A stretch of DNA of 64,000 nucleotides from Thermocatellispora tengchongensis (GTDB lineage Bacteria > Actinomycetota > Actinomycetes > Streptosporangiales > Streptosporangiaceae). The DNA lies in contig NZ_JACHGN010000020.1 of assembly GCF_014202315.1 (NCBI RefSeq), forward strand, positions 124,001-188,000, given 5' to 3'. The notes below the pieces were generated by a model that saw nothing but the letters and a program-made list of their open reading frames with translations, made no database searches and had not been told where the DNA came from. Positions 32,983-43,829 of this stretch are shown here, piece by piece (position 1 is the stretch's first letter; each line of letters starts with the position of its first letter). Both the position numbers and the translations under genes were made by a program.

Positions 32983-35900
32983 TCACCCGCCGAGGCGTGT
33001 GGTGGCCCGCAGCGGCAGGTCGGCGGCCGAGCGGCCGGCGAGCACCGCGAAGACGCCCGGTTCGGTGCGCCAGGCGCCGTCCCCGGCCGACCAGTGCTGG
33101 AAGGCCCGTGCCGGGAGGTCGAGCGCGACCTCGACGCTCTCGCCCGGCGCCGCGTCCGCCAGGGCGTATCCGGCCAGCCACCGCGTGGGGCGGGCGACGG
33201 CCGTGTCCGTCCGCGACAGGTAGACCTGGACGACCTCGCGCCCGGCGCGCCCGCCGGTGTTGCGCACCCGCACCCGGACCCGCAGCGGAGTGCCCGGCGC
33301 CGCCTCCCCGGGCACGGACAACCCCTCGTAGGACCAGGACGTGTAGCCCAGCCCGTGCCCGAACCAGTACGCGGGCGCCTCGGCCTCCCGCAGCCAGGCG
33401 CGGTAGCCGATGTCCAGCCCCTCGGCGTAGGCCAGCACGCCGTCCTCGGGGACGGTGGTGGCGAGCGCCCGCCCGCCCCAGGTGGTGGGCAGCCGGCCGC
33501 CGGGTTCGGCACGGCCGAACAGCACGTCGGCCAGCCCGTGCCCGGCCTCCTGCCCCGGAAACCAGCTCAGCAGCAGCGCGGGCACCTCCTCCCGCCACGG
33601 CAGCGTGACCGGGCCGCCCGAGTTGACGACCACGACCGTGGCCGGGTTGGCCGCCGCCACCGCCCGGACGAGCTCGTCCTGACGGCCCGGCAGGTCCAGG
33701 CTCTCCCGGTCCACGCCCTCGCTCTCGACCGCGCCGGTGGTGCCCACCACGACGACGGCCACGTCGCAGGAGCGCGCGAGCTCGACCGCGGCGGCCAGTT
33801 CCACCTCCTCGCCGCGCCGGGGCGGGTCGGCGGCCAGGATCGAGGCCACACCGGTGCCCGGGGCGAGCCGCCGCCGGAAGACGAGCTCCACGTCCCGGCC
33901 CGCGGCCATCTCCAGACGGGCGCGCCGATACGGCGGGGACAGGTGCACCGTGGCGGGGTCGTCGGTGTCCCGCTCCACCTCCTCATCGACCAGGACACGG
34001 CCGCCGGCCTCCAGGGTGAGGCGCCCCCATCCGGCGACGGCCACGTCCCATGGGCCATCGGCGTCCGGGCGCAGGACCGCCCGGATCTCCACGACGGCGG
34101 CGCGGGCCACCCGGGCCGGCTCCAGGATGCGGCCGGTCAGCCGGTGCTCGGCGTGCACCTCCGCACCGGCGGCGTCCAGCAGCCGGACCAGCACCCCCGG
34201 CTCGCCGGTGCGGGGGTCGCGCGCGTTGCCGGTGCCCAGCGGGGTGGGATGGTCGCCGGCGTGGACACCGGGGGAGTGGAGCACCTCCGCCGCGCCGGAG
34301 AGCGCCTCCCGGACCCCGTCGAGCGGGGACACGACGCGGACCGGGTACACGCCCGCGCTCCCGCCGCCCTGGATCCGGGCGGTGGCCGCGTTCGGCCCGA
34401 GCACGGCGACCCTGCGCAGCCGCGCCGGGTCCAGAGGGAGCAGCATGCCCTCGTTGCGCAGCAGCACCGTCCCGGCGGCGACGGCCCGGCGCAACAGCGC
34501 ACGCGCGGCGTCATGACCGTCGCCGTCCAATGGGCCGGCACACGCAGCCGCCCCGCCGACCCCGGCGACTGGCGTGGGCCCTGCGGCAGGCGCAGGCGCA
34601 GGCGCAGGTGCGGCGTCATGACCGTCGCCGTCCAATGGGCCGGCACACGCAGCCGCCCCGCCGACCTCGTCGACTGGCGTGGGCCCTGCGGCAGGCGCAG
34701 GCGCAGGTGCGGCGTCATGACCGTCGCCGTCCAACGGGCCGGCACACGCAGCCGCCCCGCCGACCCCGGCGACTGGCGTGGGCCCTGCGGCAGGCGCAGG
34801 TGCGGGTTGGGTGGGGGGTATGGAGTGGGTTGGTGCGTCTTGGGTTGGGGGTGTGGCTTGGGTGGCTCGTGCCGCTTGGGTTGATGGTGCGGGTTTGGTC
34901 GACGGTGCCGGTTGGGTGGGGGGTGCCGGTTGTGCCGGTGCCCGTTGGGTCAGTGGTGCCGGTTGGGTCTGTCGTGCCGCTTGGGTCGGGGTCGCTGGCT
35001 GGGCCGCAGGCGCGGGCTCGGCCCCAGCCACAGGCACGGGCTCGGCCGCAGGCACGGGCTCGGCCGTAAGGGCGAAGCCGAGCGCTGGTACGGCCGGTCC
35101 GGCCGGTGCCGTTGGTGCCGCCGGTGCCGTCGCTGCGGTCGGTGCGGTCGCTGCCGCCGCTGCCTCCGGTACGCCCGGAGCGGGCGGACCGGGGGAGTGG
35201 GCGGGGCCGTCGGGGTTGGGGGCGTCGCCGGTGAGGTCCAGTGCGCCGACCCGGGCGGCCAGCCGGAGCAGGCGGCGGACCTTGTCGTCGATGGCGGCCT
35301 CCGGCACCTCGCCCGCGCGCACCGCGGCGACCAGTGCCTCCCCCCAGGGGCCGTGCGGGCCGGGCATGGCCAGGTCCTGCCCGGCCCGGGCGGCCGGGCC
35401 GGTGGAGCGCACGCCTCCCCAGTCCGACACCACGACCCCGTCGAAGCCCCACTCTCCCTTCAGCGGCTCGGTCAGCAGCGGGCTCTGCGACATCGTGGTC
35501 CCGTTCACCGCGTTGTAGGCCGACATGACGACCCAGACGCCCGCTTCCACCGCGGCCTCGAAGGGCGCGAGGTACACCTCGCGCAGGGTCCGTTCGTCGA
35601 TGCGGACGTCGAGCGTGAGGCGTTCGGTCTCGGAGTCGTTGGCGACGTAGTGCTTGGCGGTGGCCGCCACCCCGCCCGCCTGGACGCCGCGGATGAGCGC
35701 GGCGCCGATCCGGCCGGTCAGCAGCGGGTCCTCGGAGAAGCACTCGAAGTGGCGCCCGCCGAGCGGCGAGCGGTGCAGGTTGAGCGTCGGGGCGAGCACG
35801 ACGTGGACGTTCTTGCGCCGCGCCTCGGCGGCGAGCAGTCCACCCAGCCTGCCGACGAGATCCTCGTCCCAGGTCGCGGCGAGCGCGGTCGCGGAGGGCA

Positions 35901-36090
35901 GGGTCAGCGAGGTGCTGCGCTCGTCCCAGCCCTCTCCGCGCACGCCGGCGGGGCCGTCGGAGGTCACCATGGCCGCCAGTCCGATGTCCGGCTCGGCGTG
36001 GGTGCGCCAGACCGTCGCTCCGGTGAGCAGCCTCACCTTTCGTTCCAGGTCCAGTTTCTCCACCAGGCGGTCGAGGTCGTCGGTACGCAA
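32983..36090 (-). CDS. GH3 beta-glucosidase with PA14 domain and a ~240-residue low-complexity insertion
   Basis: A 1035-residue GH3 enzyme without signal peptide. Order: catalytic barrel (1-285) with nucleophile Asp223 in VVVSDWGG and the substrate loop AKHYVAND; an Ala/Pro/Thr/Gln-rich insertion (~290-530); the GH3 C-terminal domain, interrupted by a PA14-like module (ILEPARVARAAVVEIRAVL..); and a fibronectin-III-like end (TPLRVRVRVRNTGGRAGREVVQVYLS). Typical PA14-containing GH3 enzymes are ~800 residues, so the insertion explains the excess. It would split terminal glucose from intracellular beta-glucosides. The TTG at 36090 has AAGGGAA; the frame also opens at a TTG inside the operator (36126), which is rejected. 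The operator at 36111-36124 places it under the LacI regulator. Confidence 0.85.
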   Translation of the reverse strand: MRTDDLDRLVEKLDLERKVRLLTGATVWRTHAEPDIGLAAMVTSDGPAGVRGEGWDERSTSLTLPSATALAATWDEDLVGRLGGLLAAEARRKNVHVVLAPTLNLHRSPLGGRHFECFSEDPLLTGRIGAALIRGVQAGGVAATAKHYVANDSETERLTLDVRIDERTLREVYLAPFEAAVEAGVWVVMSAYNAVNGTTMSQSPLLTEPLKGEWGFDGVVVSDWGGVRSTGPAARAGQDLAMPGPHGPWGEALVAAVRAGEVPEAAIDDKVRRLLRLAARVGALDLTGDAPNPDGPAHSPGPPAPGVPEAAAAATAPTAATAPAAPTAPAGPAVPALGFALTAEPVPAAEPVPVAGAEPAPAAQPATPTQAARQTQPAPLTQRAPAQPAPPTQPAPSTKPAPSTQAARATQATPPTQDAPTHSIPPTQPAPAPAAGPTPVAGVGGAAACAGPLDGDGHDAAPAPAPAAGPTPVDEVGGAAACAGPLDGDGHDAAPAPAPAPAAGPTPVAGVGGAAACAGPLDGDGHDAARALLRRAVAAGTVLLRNEGMLLPLDPARLRRVAVLGPNAATARIQGGGSAGVYPVRVVSPLDGVREALSGAAEVLHSPGVHAGDHPTPLGTGNARDPRTGEPGVLVRLLDAAGAEVHAEHRLTGRILEPARVARAAVVEIRAVLRPDADGPWDVAVAGWGRLTLEAGGRVLVDEEVERDTDDPATVHLSPPYRRARLEMAAGRDVELVFRRRLAPGTGVASILAADPPRRGEEVELAAAVELARSCDVAVVVVGTTGAVESEGVDRESLDLPGRQDELVRAVAAANPATVVVVNSGGPVTLPWREEVPALLLSWFPGQEAGHGLADVLFGRAEPGGRLPTTWGGRALATTVPEDGVLAYAEGLDIGYRAWLREAEAPAYWFGHGLGYTSWSYEGLSVPGEAAPGTPLRVRVRVRNTGGRAGREVVQVYLSRTDTAVARPTRWLAGYALADAAPGESVEVALDLPARAFQHWSAGDGAWRTEPGVFAVLAGRSAADLPLRATTRLGG
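34505..34803. repeat. Three ~100-bp tandem repeats inside the GH3 gene
   Basis: Copies begin at 34505, 34610 and 34709, with spacing of 105 and then 99 bp. They are nearly identical and in frame, encoding AAGPTPVAGVGGAAACAGPL-type units followed by a variable number of Ala-Pro pairs. The copies differ mainly by six-base Ala-Pro steps, as expected from slippage. Confidence 0.9.
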
Positions 36091-36110
36091 GCGGGTTCCC
36101 TTCGATCGTT

Positions 36111-36124
36111 GGAGAGCGCTCTCC
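36111..36124. promoter_or_regulatory. LacI operator, copy 2 (GH3 promoter)
   Basis: GGAGAGCGCTCTCC, here extended to the 18-bp palindrome TTGGAGAGCGCTCTCCAA (36109-36126), 20 bp upstream of the chosen GH3 start. Position fits repression of GH3 transcription. Confidence 0.85.
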
Positions 36125-36135
36125 AAGCGGCGTCG

Positions 36136-36828
36136 TCAGCCCAGCCGGAGGGCGTCGAGCAGGGCGCGCTGGGTGGTGCGGGACCGCTCGACGGCGGCGG
36201 CCAGGGCCCTGGTGGCGGGGTCGGCGCCGGCGGCCTGTTCCGACCGGGCGACCGCGGCCGACCGGTCCAGGTGCTCGCGCAGGTGCCCGGCGAAGAGCCG
36301 GTCGAAGGCGGGGCCCGTGGCCGCCTTCAGCTCGGCCAGGCCGGCGGCGGTGACCATCCCCGGCATGTCGTGCCCCTCGTGCTCGCCGGACGGGGGCAGG
36401 CCGGTGCGGCCCAGTGCCTCCCTCAGGCGCGCGAGCTCGGCCAGGTGGGCGTGCCGGAACCGGGCGGCCAGCCGCCGTACGGCCGGATCGTGCCCGCGCC
36501 CGGCACCCAGGTCGAGCAGGGGCAGCACCCGTTCGTCCATCGGGATCATGAGCTGGAGCCACGCGACGTCGGTGGCGTTGAAGCCGCCCGGCGCCGTGGC
36601 GGGAGCGGCGGTCGCGGTGGGGGACCCGTGCCGAGCGCCCGGCCCGGCCGGGGCCGTCCGGGCGGCACAGCCGGAGCCCAGCCCGATCACCAGGGCGATC
36701 ACCAGGCCGGACGTGAGGAGCACGGCGAGCGCCGTGCGGGGGTGTCCCGCCGTCGCCCTGTCCGGGACCGCGGCGGTCTTCCCCGCGCCGCCGGGGATGT
36801 GGCGCCGGTCGCTGTCGGCTTCTCCCAT
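36136..36828 (-). CDS. DUF305-domain protein, membrane-anchored
   Basis: A 230-residue protein with a cytoplasmic basic start, one hydrophobic segment (TALAVLLTSGLVIALVIGLGSGCA, which may also serve as a lipobox with Cys), a Pro/Ala linker, and an extracytoplasmic DUF305 domain: NATDVAWLQLMIPMDERVLPLL, HAHLAELARLREALGR and HDMPGMVTAAGLAELKAATGPAFDRLFAGHLREHLDRS. DUF305 is a four-helix bundle family common in actinomycetes and near copper genes; its function is not established. The His/Met-rich HEGHDMPGM stretch would suit metal binding. The ATG at 36828 has GGAGAAAGG. It lies 93 bp downstream of the CBM32-DUF1996 gene on the same strand and may be co-transcribed. Confidence 0.8.
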   Translation of the reverse strand: MGEADSDRRHIPGGAGKTAAVPDRATAGHPRTALAVLLTSGLVIALVIGLGSGCAARTAPAGPGARHGSPTATAAPATAPGGFNATDVAWLQLMIPMDERVLPLLDLGAGRGHDPAVRRLAARFRHAHLAELARLREALGRTGLPPSGEHEGHDMPGMVTAAGLAELKAATGPAFDRLFAGHLREHLDRSAAVARSEQAAGADPATRALAAAVERSRTTQRALLDALRLG

Positions 36829-36921
36829 GGGGCCTTTCTCCGCAGGTGAGCGCGATGCCCGGCCCGGCCGGCGGGTTCCGGCGCGGGTGCCGGGCATCGC
36901 GGGGTCAGGACGAGCCGGAGG

Positions 36922-38280
36922 TCAGGGCAGCTCGAAGTCCTCGGTGAGGGCGGCGCCGCGGTGCGGCTTGTACTGGTCGTAACCGCGAGGGTCGCACTGG
37001 AGGCCGCCGTTGATGCAGTGGGTCACCAGCGCGTCGAGGATCGCGGGATCGTCCCAGGCGTTGAAGAAGTCGTAGTGCCAGGAGTAACCCCGGCCACTGG
37101 ACAGCCGGGCCTGGGACAGGTCGCCGTCGGCCGGGAAGGCGATCTTGAATTCCAGCATCGGCACCGCCACCGGGTGGCTCGCCGGGCAGTAACCGGCCAC
37201 GGGGTAGGACATGTGGCTCTTGTGGTCGGGGCTGTCGAGGCGGACGCCGTCCCAGCAGCTCGGCGCCTGGTAGCGGACGTTCACCTGGGTGCCCGCCGGG
37301 CACGTGCGCGGGATGTCCCAGCTACGGGAGATGTCCCCGCACTCGAAGCCCTCGACGGCCCCGGGGGAGTCGCGGAACTGCTCCAGGGTCGCCGTCGGGC
37401 TGCCCACGACGAAGCGCAGGCCCTGCGGGAAGGGCTGCACCCGCCAGTACTCCAGGATGCCGGACTTGTAGTAGATGACCTGAGGGCCGGTCGGCTGGAT
37501 CAGCTCGTCGCCCTTGTAGAAGCTCGGGAACCAGTAGGCCGACCGGTCGTGCGGATTGGTGCAGGAGGTGCCGCCGGCGAGGAGCGACGACGCGGTGCTG
37601 TTCGCGTCGGTCGTCCGGTTGCCGACGAAGGTGTGCATGTGGGAGGCGCCGGGCAGGCCCGGATAGACGATCGGGTCGTCGGGCCGGTTCGCCGTCACCG
37701 AGCAGTTGGCCTGGAACTCGTGGTGCGTCACCTCGTCGGTGAAGGTCGGCTTCGGCCTCGGCGTCGTCCCGGCGCCGCCGGTGCCGTAGACCTGGAACTC
37801 CCACAGCGAGTAGCCGTAGCCGGTGGCGCGCGCGGTGCCGTACATGCGGACGTAGCGGCCGGTGCCGCTCACGTCGAGGGTCTGGACGCCGCCGGCGCCG
37901 GTCGTGGTGGAGTACACGCCGGTCCAGTTCGCGCCGTCCGCGGAGACCTGGATCGTGAAGGCGGTGGCGTACGCGCCCTCCCAGTCCAGGACGACGCGGG
38001 AGATCGTGGCGGTGCCGCCGAGGTCGACCTGGAGCCACTGCGGGTCGGCGGCGGCGCTGGACCAGCGGGTGGCGCGGCTGCCGTCGAAGGCCGCTCCGGC
38101 GCCGTACGCCCCTCCTTCGACGGAGGAGGCGGTCGCGGGCCGGCCCTGGGAGAGCGGCGTGTCGGCCGCGGCGACGGGGACGACGGTGGCCAGGACGGTC
38201 GCGATCAGCGCGGCGACGGTGGCCAGCGCGACGATCGCCGGCCGTGAGCGGAGCCTGACGGGACTTCGGGAGGAGTGCAT
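36922..38280 (-). CDS. Secreted CBM32-DUF1996 protein
   Basis: A 452-residue secreted protein: Sec signal peptide (residues 1-38, ending VVPVAAADT), F5/8 type C (CBM32) domain (40-165) and DUF1996 (~180-450; EFQANCSVTANRPDDPIVYPGLPGASHMHTFVGNRTTDANSTASSLLAGGTSC, then CDGV-type Cys and HKSHMSYPVAGYCPASHPVAVPMLEFKIAF). DUF1996 proteins are extracellular, conserved in fungi and actinomycetes and linked to polysaccharide-degrading secretomes, without an assigned reaction. The conserved His and Cys pattern suggests metal or disulfide stabilisation. It is divergent from the CBM32-GH16 gene, with two LacI operators between them. Its CBM32 shares a near-identical 126-bp DNA segment with that neighbour. 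Confidence 0.87.
   Translation of the reverse strand: MHSSRSPVRLRSRPAIVALATVAALIATVLATVVPVAAADTPLSQGRPATASSVEGGAYGAGAAFDGSRATRWSSAAADPQWLQVDLGGTATISRVVLDWEGAYATAFTIQVSADGANWTGVYSTTTGAGGVQTLDVSGTGRYVRMYGTARATGYGYSLWEFQVYGTGGAGTTPRPKPTFTDEVTHHEFQANCSVTANRPDDPIVYPGLPGASHMHTFVGNRTTDANSTASSLLAGGTSCTNPHDRSAYWFPSFYKGDELIQPTGPQVIYYKSGILEYWRVQPFPQGLRFVVGSPTATLEQFRDSPGAVEGFECGDISRSWDIPRTCPAGTQVNVRYQAPSCWDGVRLDSPDHKSHMSYPVAGYCPASHPVAVPMLEFKIAFPADGDLSQARLSSGRGYSWHYDFFNAWDDPAILDALVTHCINGGLQCDPRGYDQYKPHRGAALTEDFELP
37784..37909. repeat. Arm 1 of a 126-bp inverted repeat within CBM32 coding DNA
   Basis: Inverted copy of 38934-39059. By direct comparison the two arms differ at only two adjacent bases, which change one codon from Val to Thr. 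Both encode the C-terminal part of a CBM32 domain in divergent genes. Confidence 0.9.
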
Positions 38281-38327
38281 GGGTCTCTCCTTCGACGGGG
38301 GGATCGCCGTGCGGGGACGACGGCGTA

Positions 38328-38341
38328 GGAGAGCGCTCTCC
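38328..38341. promoter_or_regulatory. LacI operator, copy 3 (DUF1996 side)
   Basis: GGAGAGCGCTCTCC, 48 bp upstream of the CBM32-DUF1996 start. One of two copies in the 287-bp divergent region. Confidence 0.85.
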
Positions 38342-38503
38342 GAGAGCGTGACCCCTCGCGTACGCGGTTGTCAACCGGGGAAACCCGCCGATCAGGGGCG
38401 GCAGCGGACACCCGATCCTGTTTCGGCCCTGTGAGCAGCAGGTTTCGAACCGGTGAAGAAACGGGTCTTGACGCCGTCCGACGCCCGGAGGACCCTCGGG
38501 TGC

Positions 38504-38517
38504 GGAGAGCGCTCTCC
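38504..38517. promoter_or_regulatory. LacI operator, copy 4 (GH16 side)
   Basis: GGAGAGCGCTCTCC, extended to a 16-bp palindrome with flanking C/G (38503-38518), 51 bp upstream of the CBM32-GH16 start. The spacing mirrors copy 3 on the other side, which would allow looping between the two. Confidence 0.85.
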
Positions 38518-38567
38518 GAATCCCCGCCGCCCCGCGCGGCGGACACCCCCCGCTTCCAGGAGAGGTC

Positions 38568-41573
<3,006 letters not shown>

Positions 41574-41611
41574 AGCCTCCGCATGTCACCCTGCGACAGA
41601 AGTGGACGACC

Positions 41612-43762
41612 ATGAGAATCAGACGAACAGGGACCGCGCTCGCGGTCCTGGCCGGCCTGCTGGCCGTGCCCGTGGCCGGCGTTCCGGCGCACGCCCGCGC
41701 CGAGTGCGGGGCCGCGAACGCCGCGCTGGGCAGGCCCGCCACGGCCTCCTCCGCCGAGGGCGCCGCCTTCTCGGCCGGGAACGCCTTCGACGGGAACACC
41801 GGCACCCGCTGGTCCAGCGCCTTCAGCGACCCGCAGTGGATCCAGGTCGACCTCGGCTCGGTGAAGGAGATCTGCGCGGTCGAGCTGAGCTGGGAGGCCG
41901 CCTACGGCCGGGACTTCACCATCCAGGCGTCGGCCGACGGCGCCGCCTGGACCACCCTGAAGACGGTCACCGGCGCCACCGGCGGCACCGCCTCCTACGA
42001 GGTGGCCGGCTCCGGCCGCTACCTGCGCGTCCACGGCACCGCCCGCGGCACCGGCTACGGCTACTCACTGTGGGAGATCGGCGTGCGCACCGGCGGCGGC
42101 GACGGCGGAGGGCAACTGCCCGGCGGCGGTGACCTCGGCCCCAACGTGAAGATCTTCGACCCGTCCATGCCGGCGGCCGCGATCCAGGCCCAGATCGACC
42201 AGATCTTCACCCAGCAGGAGGCCGCCCAGTTCGGCACCGGCCGCTACGCGCTGATGTTCAAGCCCGGAAGCTACGACGTCAACGTCAACACCGGCTTCTA
42301 CACCTCGGTCCACGGTCTCGGCCGCGATCCCGGCGCCGTCACCGTCAAGGGCGTGAGCGTGGACGCGGGCTGGTTCAACGGCAACGCCACGCAGAACTTC
42401 TGGCGCTCCACCGAGAACCTGTCGGTGGCGCCCTACGACGGCACCAACCGGTGGGCGGTCTCCCAGGCCGCGCCGTTCCGCCGCATGCACATCAAGGGCT
42501 CGCTCAACCTGGCGCCGTCCGGATACGGCTGGGCGTCCGGCGGCTACATCGCCGACAGCAAGATCGACGGCCAGGTCGGGCCGTACTCGCAGCAGCAGTG
42601 GTACACCCGAGACAGCAGCGTCGGAGGCTGGATCAACAGCGTCTGGAACATGACCTTCTCCGGCGTGGAGGGGGCTCCCCCCACCGGCTTCCCCGAGCCG
42701 CGCTACACCACGCTGGACACCACCCCGATCAGCCGGGAGAAGCCGTACCTGTTCCTGGACGGCGGTGACTACAAGGTGTTCGTGCCGGCCAAGCGCACCT
42801 CCGCCCGCGGCGTGAGCTGGGCGAACGGCTCCACTCCCGGCACGTCCATCCCGCTCGCCGGCTTCTACGTCGCCAAGCCGGGCGTCACGGCCGAGACCCT
42901 GAACCGGGCGCTCGCCCAGGGCCTGCACCTGCTGTTCACCCCGGGCATCTACCACCTCGACCGGACGATCGAGGTCGATCGCGCCGGCACCATCGTCATG
43001 GGCCTCGGCCTGGCGACGCTGGTCCCGGAGGGCGGGATCACCGCGATGAGGGTGGCCGACGTGGACGGGGTGAGGCTGGCCGGCCTGCTCATCGACGCCG
43101 GAACGGTCAACTCGCAGACCCTCCTGGAGATCGGCAGGCAGGGCGTGCACACCGACCACTCCGCCGACCCCATCAGCGTGCAGGACGTGTTCATCCGGAT
43201 CGGCGGCCAGTTCGCCGGGAAGGCCACCAGCAGCATGGTGGTGCACAGCGATGACACGATCATCGACCACACCTGGATCTGGCGCGCCGATCACGGCGAC
43301 GGCGTCGGCTGGAACGTCAACACCGCCGACTACGGCCTGCGGGTCCACGGCGACGACGTGCTGGCCACGGGCCTGTTCGTGGAGCACTTCCGCAAGTACA
43401 ACGTGGAGTGGTTCGGCGAGCGCGGACGGACGATCTTCTTCCAGAACGAGTTGCCCTACGACCCGCCGAACCAGGCCGCGTACATGAACGGCACCGTCAA
43501 GGGCTGGGCCGCCTACAAGGTGGACGACTCCGTCGATGCGCACGAGGGCTGGGGCATGGGCAGCTACTGCGTCTTCACCAGCGACCCCGGTATCGAGGTG
43601 GACCGGGGCTTCGAGACCCCGGTGAAGCCGGGCGTGAGGTTCCACAGCCTCCTGGTCGTCTCCCTCGGCGGCAAGGGCCGCTACAACCACGTCATCAACG
43701 ACACCGGCGCCCCGGCGTACGGCGTCGAGACCATCCCGTCCATGGTCGTCTCCTATCCCTGA
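41612..43762 (+). CDS. Secreted CBM32-GH55 exo-beta-1,3-glucanase
   Basis: A 716-residue secreted protein: signal peptide (1-30), CBM32 (33-165), Gly-rich linker, and a twin beta-helix GH55 domain (~180-716). The GH55 part follows the Streptomyces laminarinase pattern closely: FDPSMPAAAIQAQIDQIFTQQEA, GYGWASGGYIADSKIDGQV, RADHGDGVGWNVNTADYGL, FVEHFRKYNVEWFGERGRT, with the likely catalytic acid Glu613 in FQNELPYDPP. It releases glucose from non-reducing ends of beta-1,3-glucans. Related proteins are often mislabelled adenylyl cyclase. It follows the GH16 gene by 38 bp and is probably co-transcribed from the LacI-controlled promoter. The ATG at 41612 precedes a typical signal peptide. Confidence 0.87.
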   Translation: MRIRRTGTALAVLAGLLAVPVAGVPAHARAECGAANAALGRPATASSAEGAAFSAGNAFDGNTGTRWSSAFSDPQWIQVDLGSVKEICAVELSWEAAYGRDFTIQASADGAAWTTLKTVTGATGGTASYEVAGSGRYLRVHGTARGTGYGYSLWEIGVRTGGGDGGGQLPGGGDLGPNVKIFDPSMPAAAIQAQIDQIFTQQEAAQFGTGRYALMFKPGSYDVNVNTGFYTSVHGLGRDPGAVTVKGVSVDAGWFNGNATQNFWRSTENLSVAPYDGTNRWAVSQAAPFRRMHIKGSLNLAPSGYGWASGGYIADSKIDGQVGPYSQQQWYTRDSSVGGWINSVWNMTFSGVEGAPPTGFPEPRYTTLDTTPISREKPYLFLDGGDYKVFVPAKRTSARGVSWANGSTPGTSIPLAGFYVAKPGVTAETLNRALAQGLHLLFTPGIYHLDRTIEVDRAGTIVMGLGLATLVPEGGITAMRVADVDGVRLAGLLIDAGTVNSQTLLEIGRQGVHTDHSADPISVQDVFIRIGGQFAGKATSSMVVHSDDTIIDHTWIWRADHGDGVGWNVNTADYGLRVHGDDVLATGLFVEHFRKYNVEWFGERGRTIFFQNELPYDPPNQAAYMNGTVKGWAAYKVDDSVDAHEGWGMGSYCVFTSDPGIEVDRGFETPVKPGVRFHSLLVVSLGGKGRYNHVINDTGAPAYGVETIPSMVVSYP

Positions 43763-43776
43763 CCCGCCTGACGCGC

Positions 43777-43809
43777 GCCCGCGCCGGGGGTGCCGCCCCC
43801 GGCGCGGGC
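43777..43809. terminator. Bidirectional hairpin terminator
   Basis: Perfect 14-bp arms (GCCCGCGCCGGGGG at 43777-43790, complement at 43796-43809) with a 5-base loop, between the convergent GH55 (+) and ROK (-) genes. Confidence 0.8.
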
Positions 43810-43829
43810 CGCAGGGCCGGAGGCGGGCC

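Noticed and set aside
34505-34803. CRISPR-like repeat array
   Set aside because: Three ~100-bp tandem copies in frame within a GH3 gene, with no unique spacers; it is a coding low-complexity expansion.
36091-36126. Upstream TTG start for GH3 at 36126
   Set aside because: It would translate the LacI operator palindrome; the TTG at 36090 has a proper ribosome-binding site and leaves the operator in the promoter.
41612-43762. Adenylyl cyclase label common for this protein type
   Set aside because: No cyclase motifs; the sequence follows the GH55 laminarinase pattern throughout.
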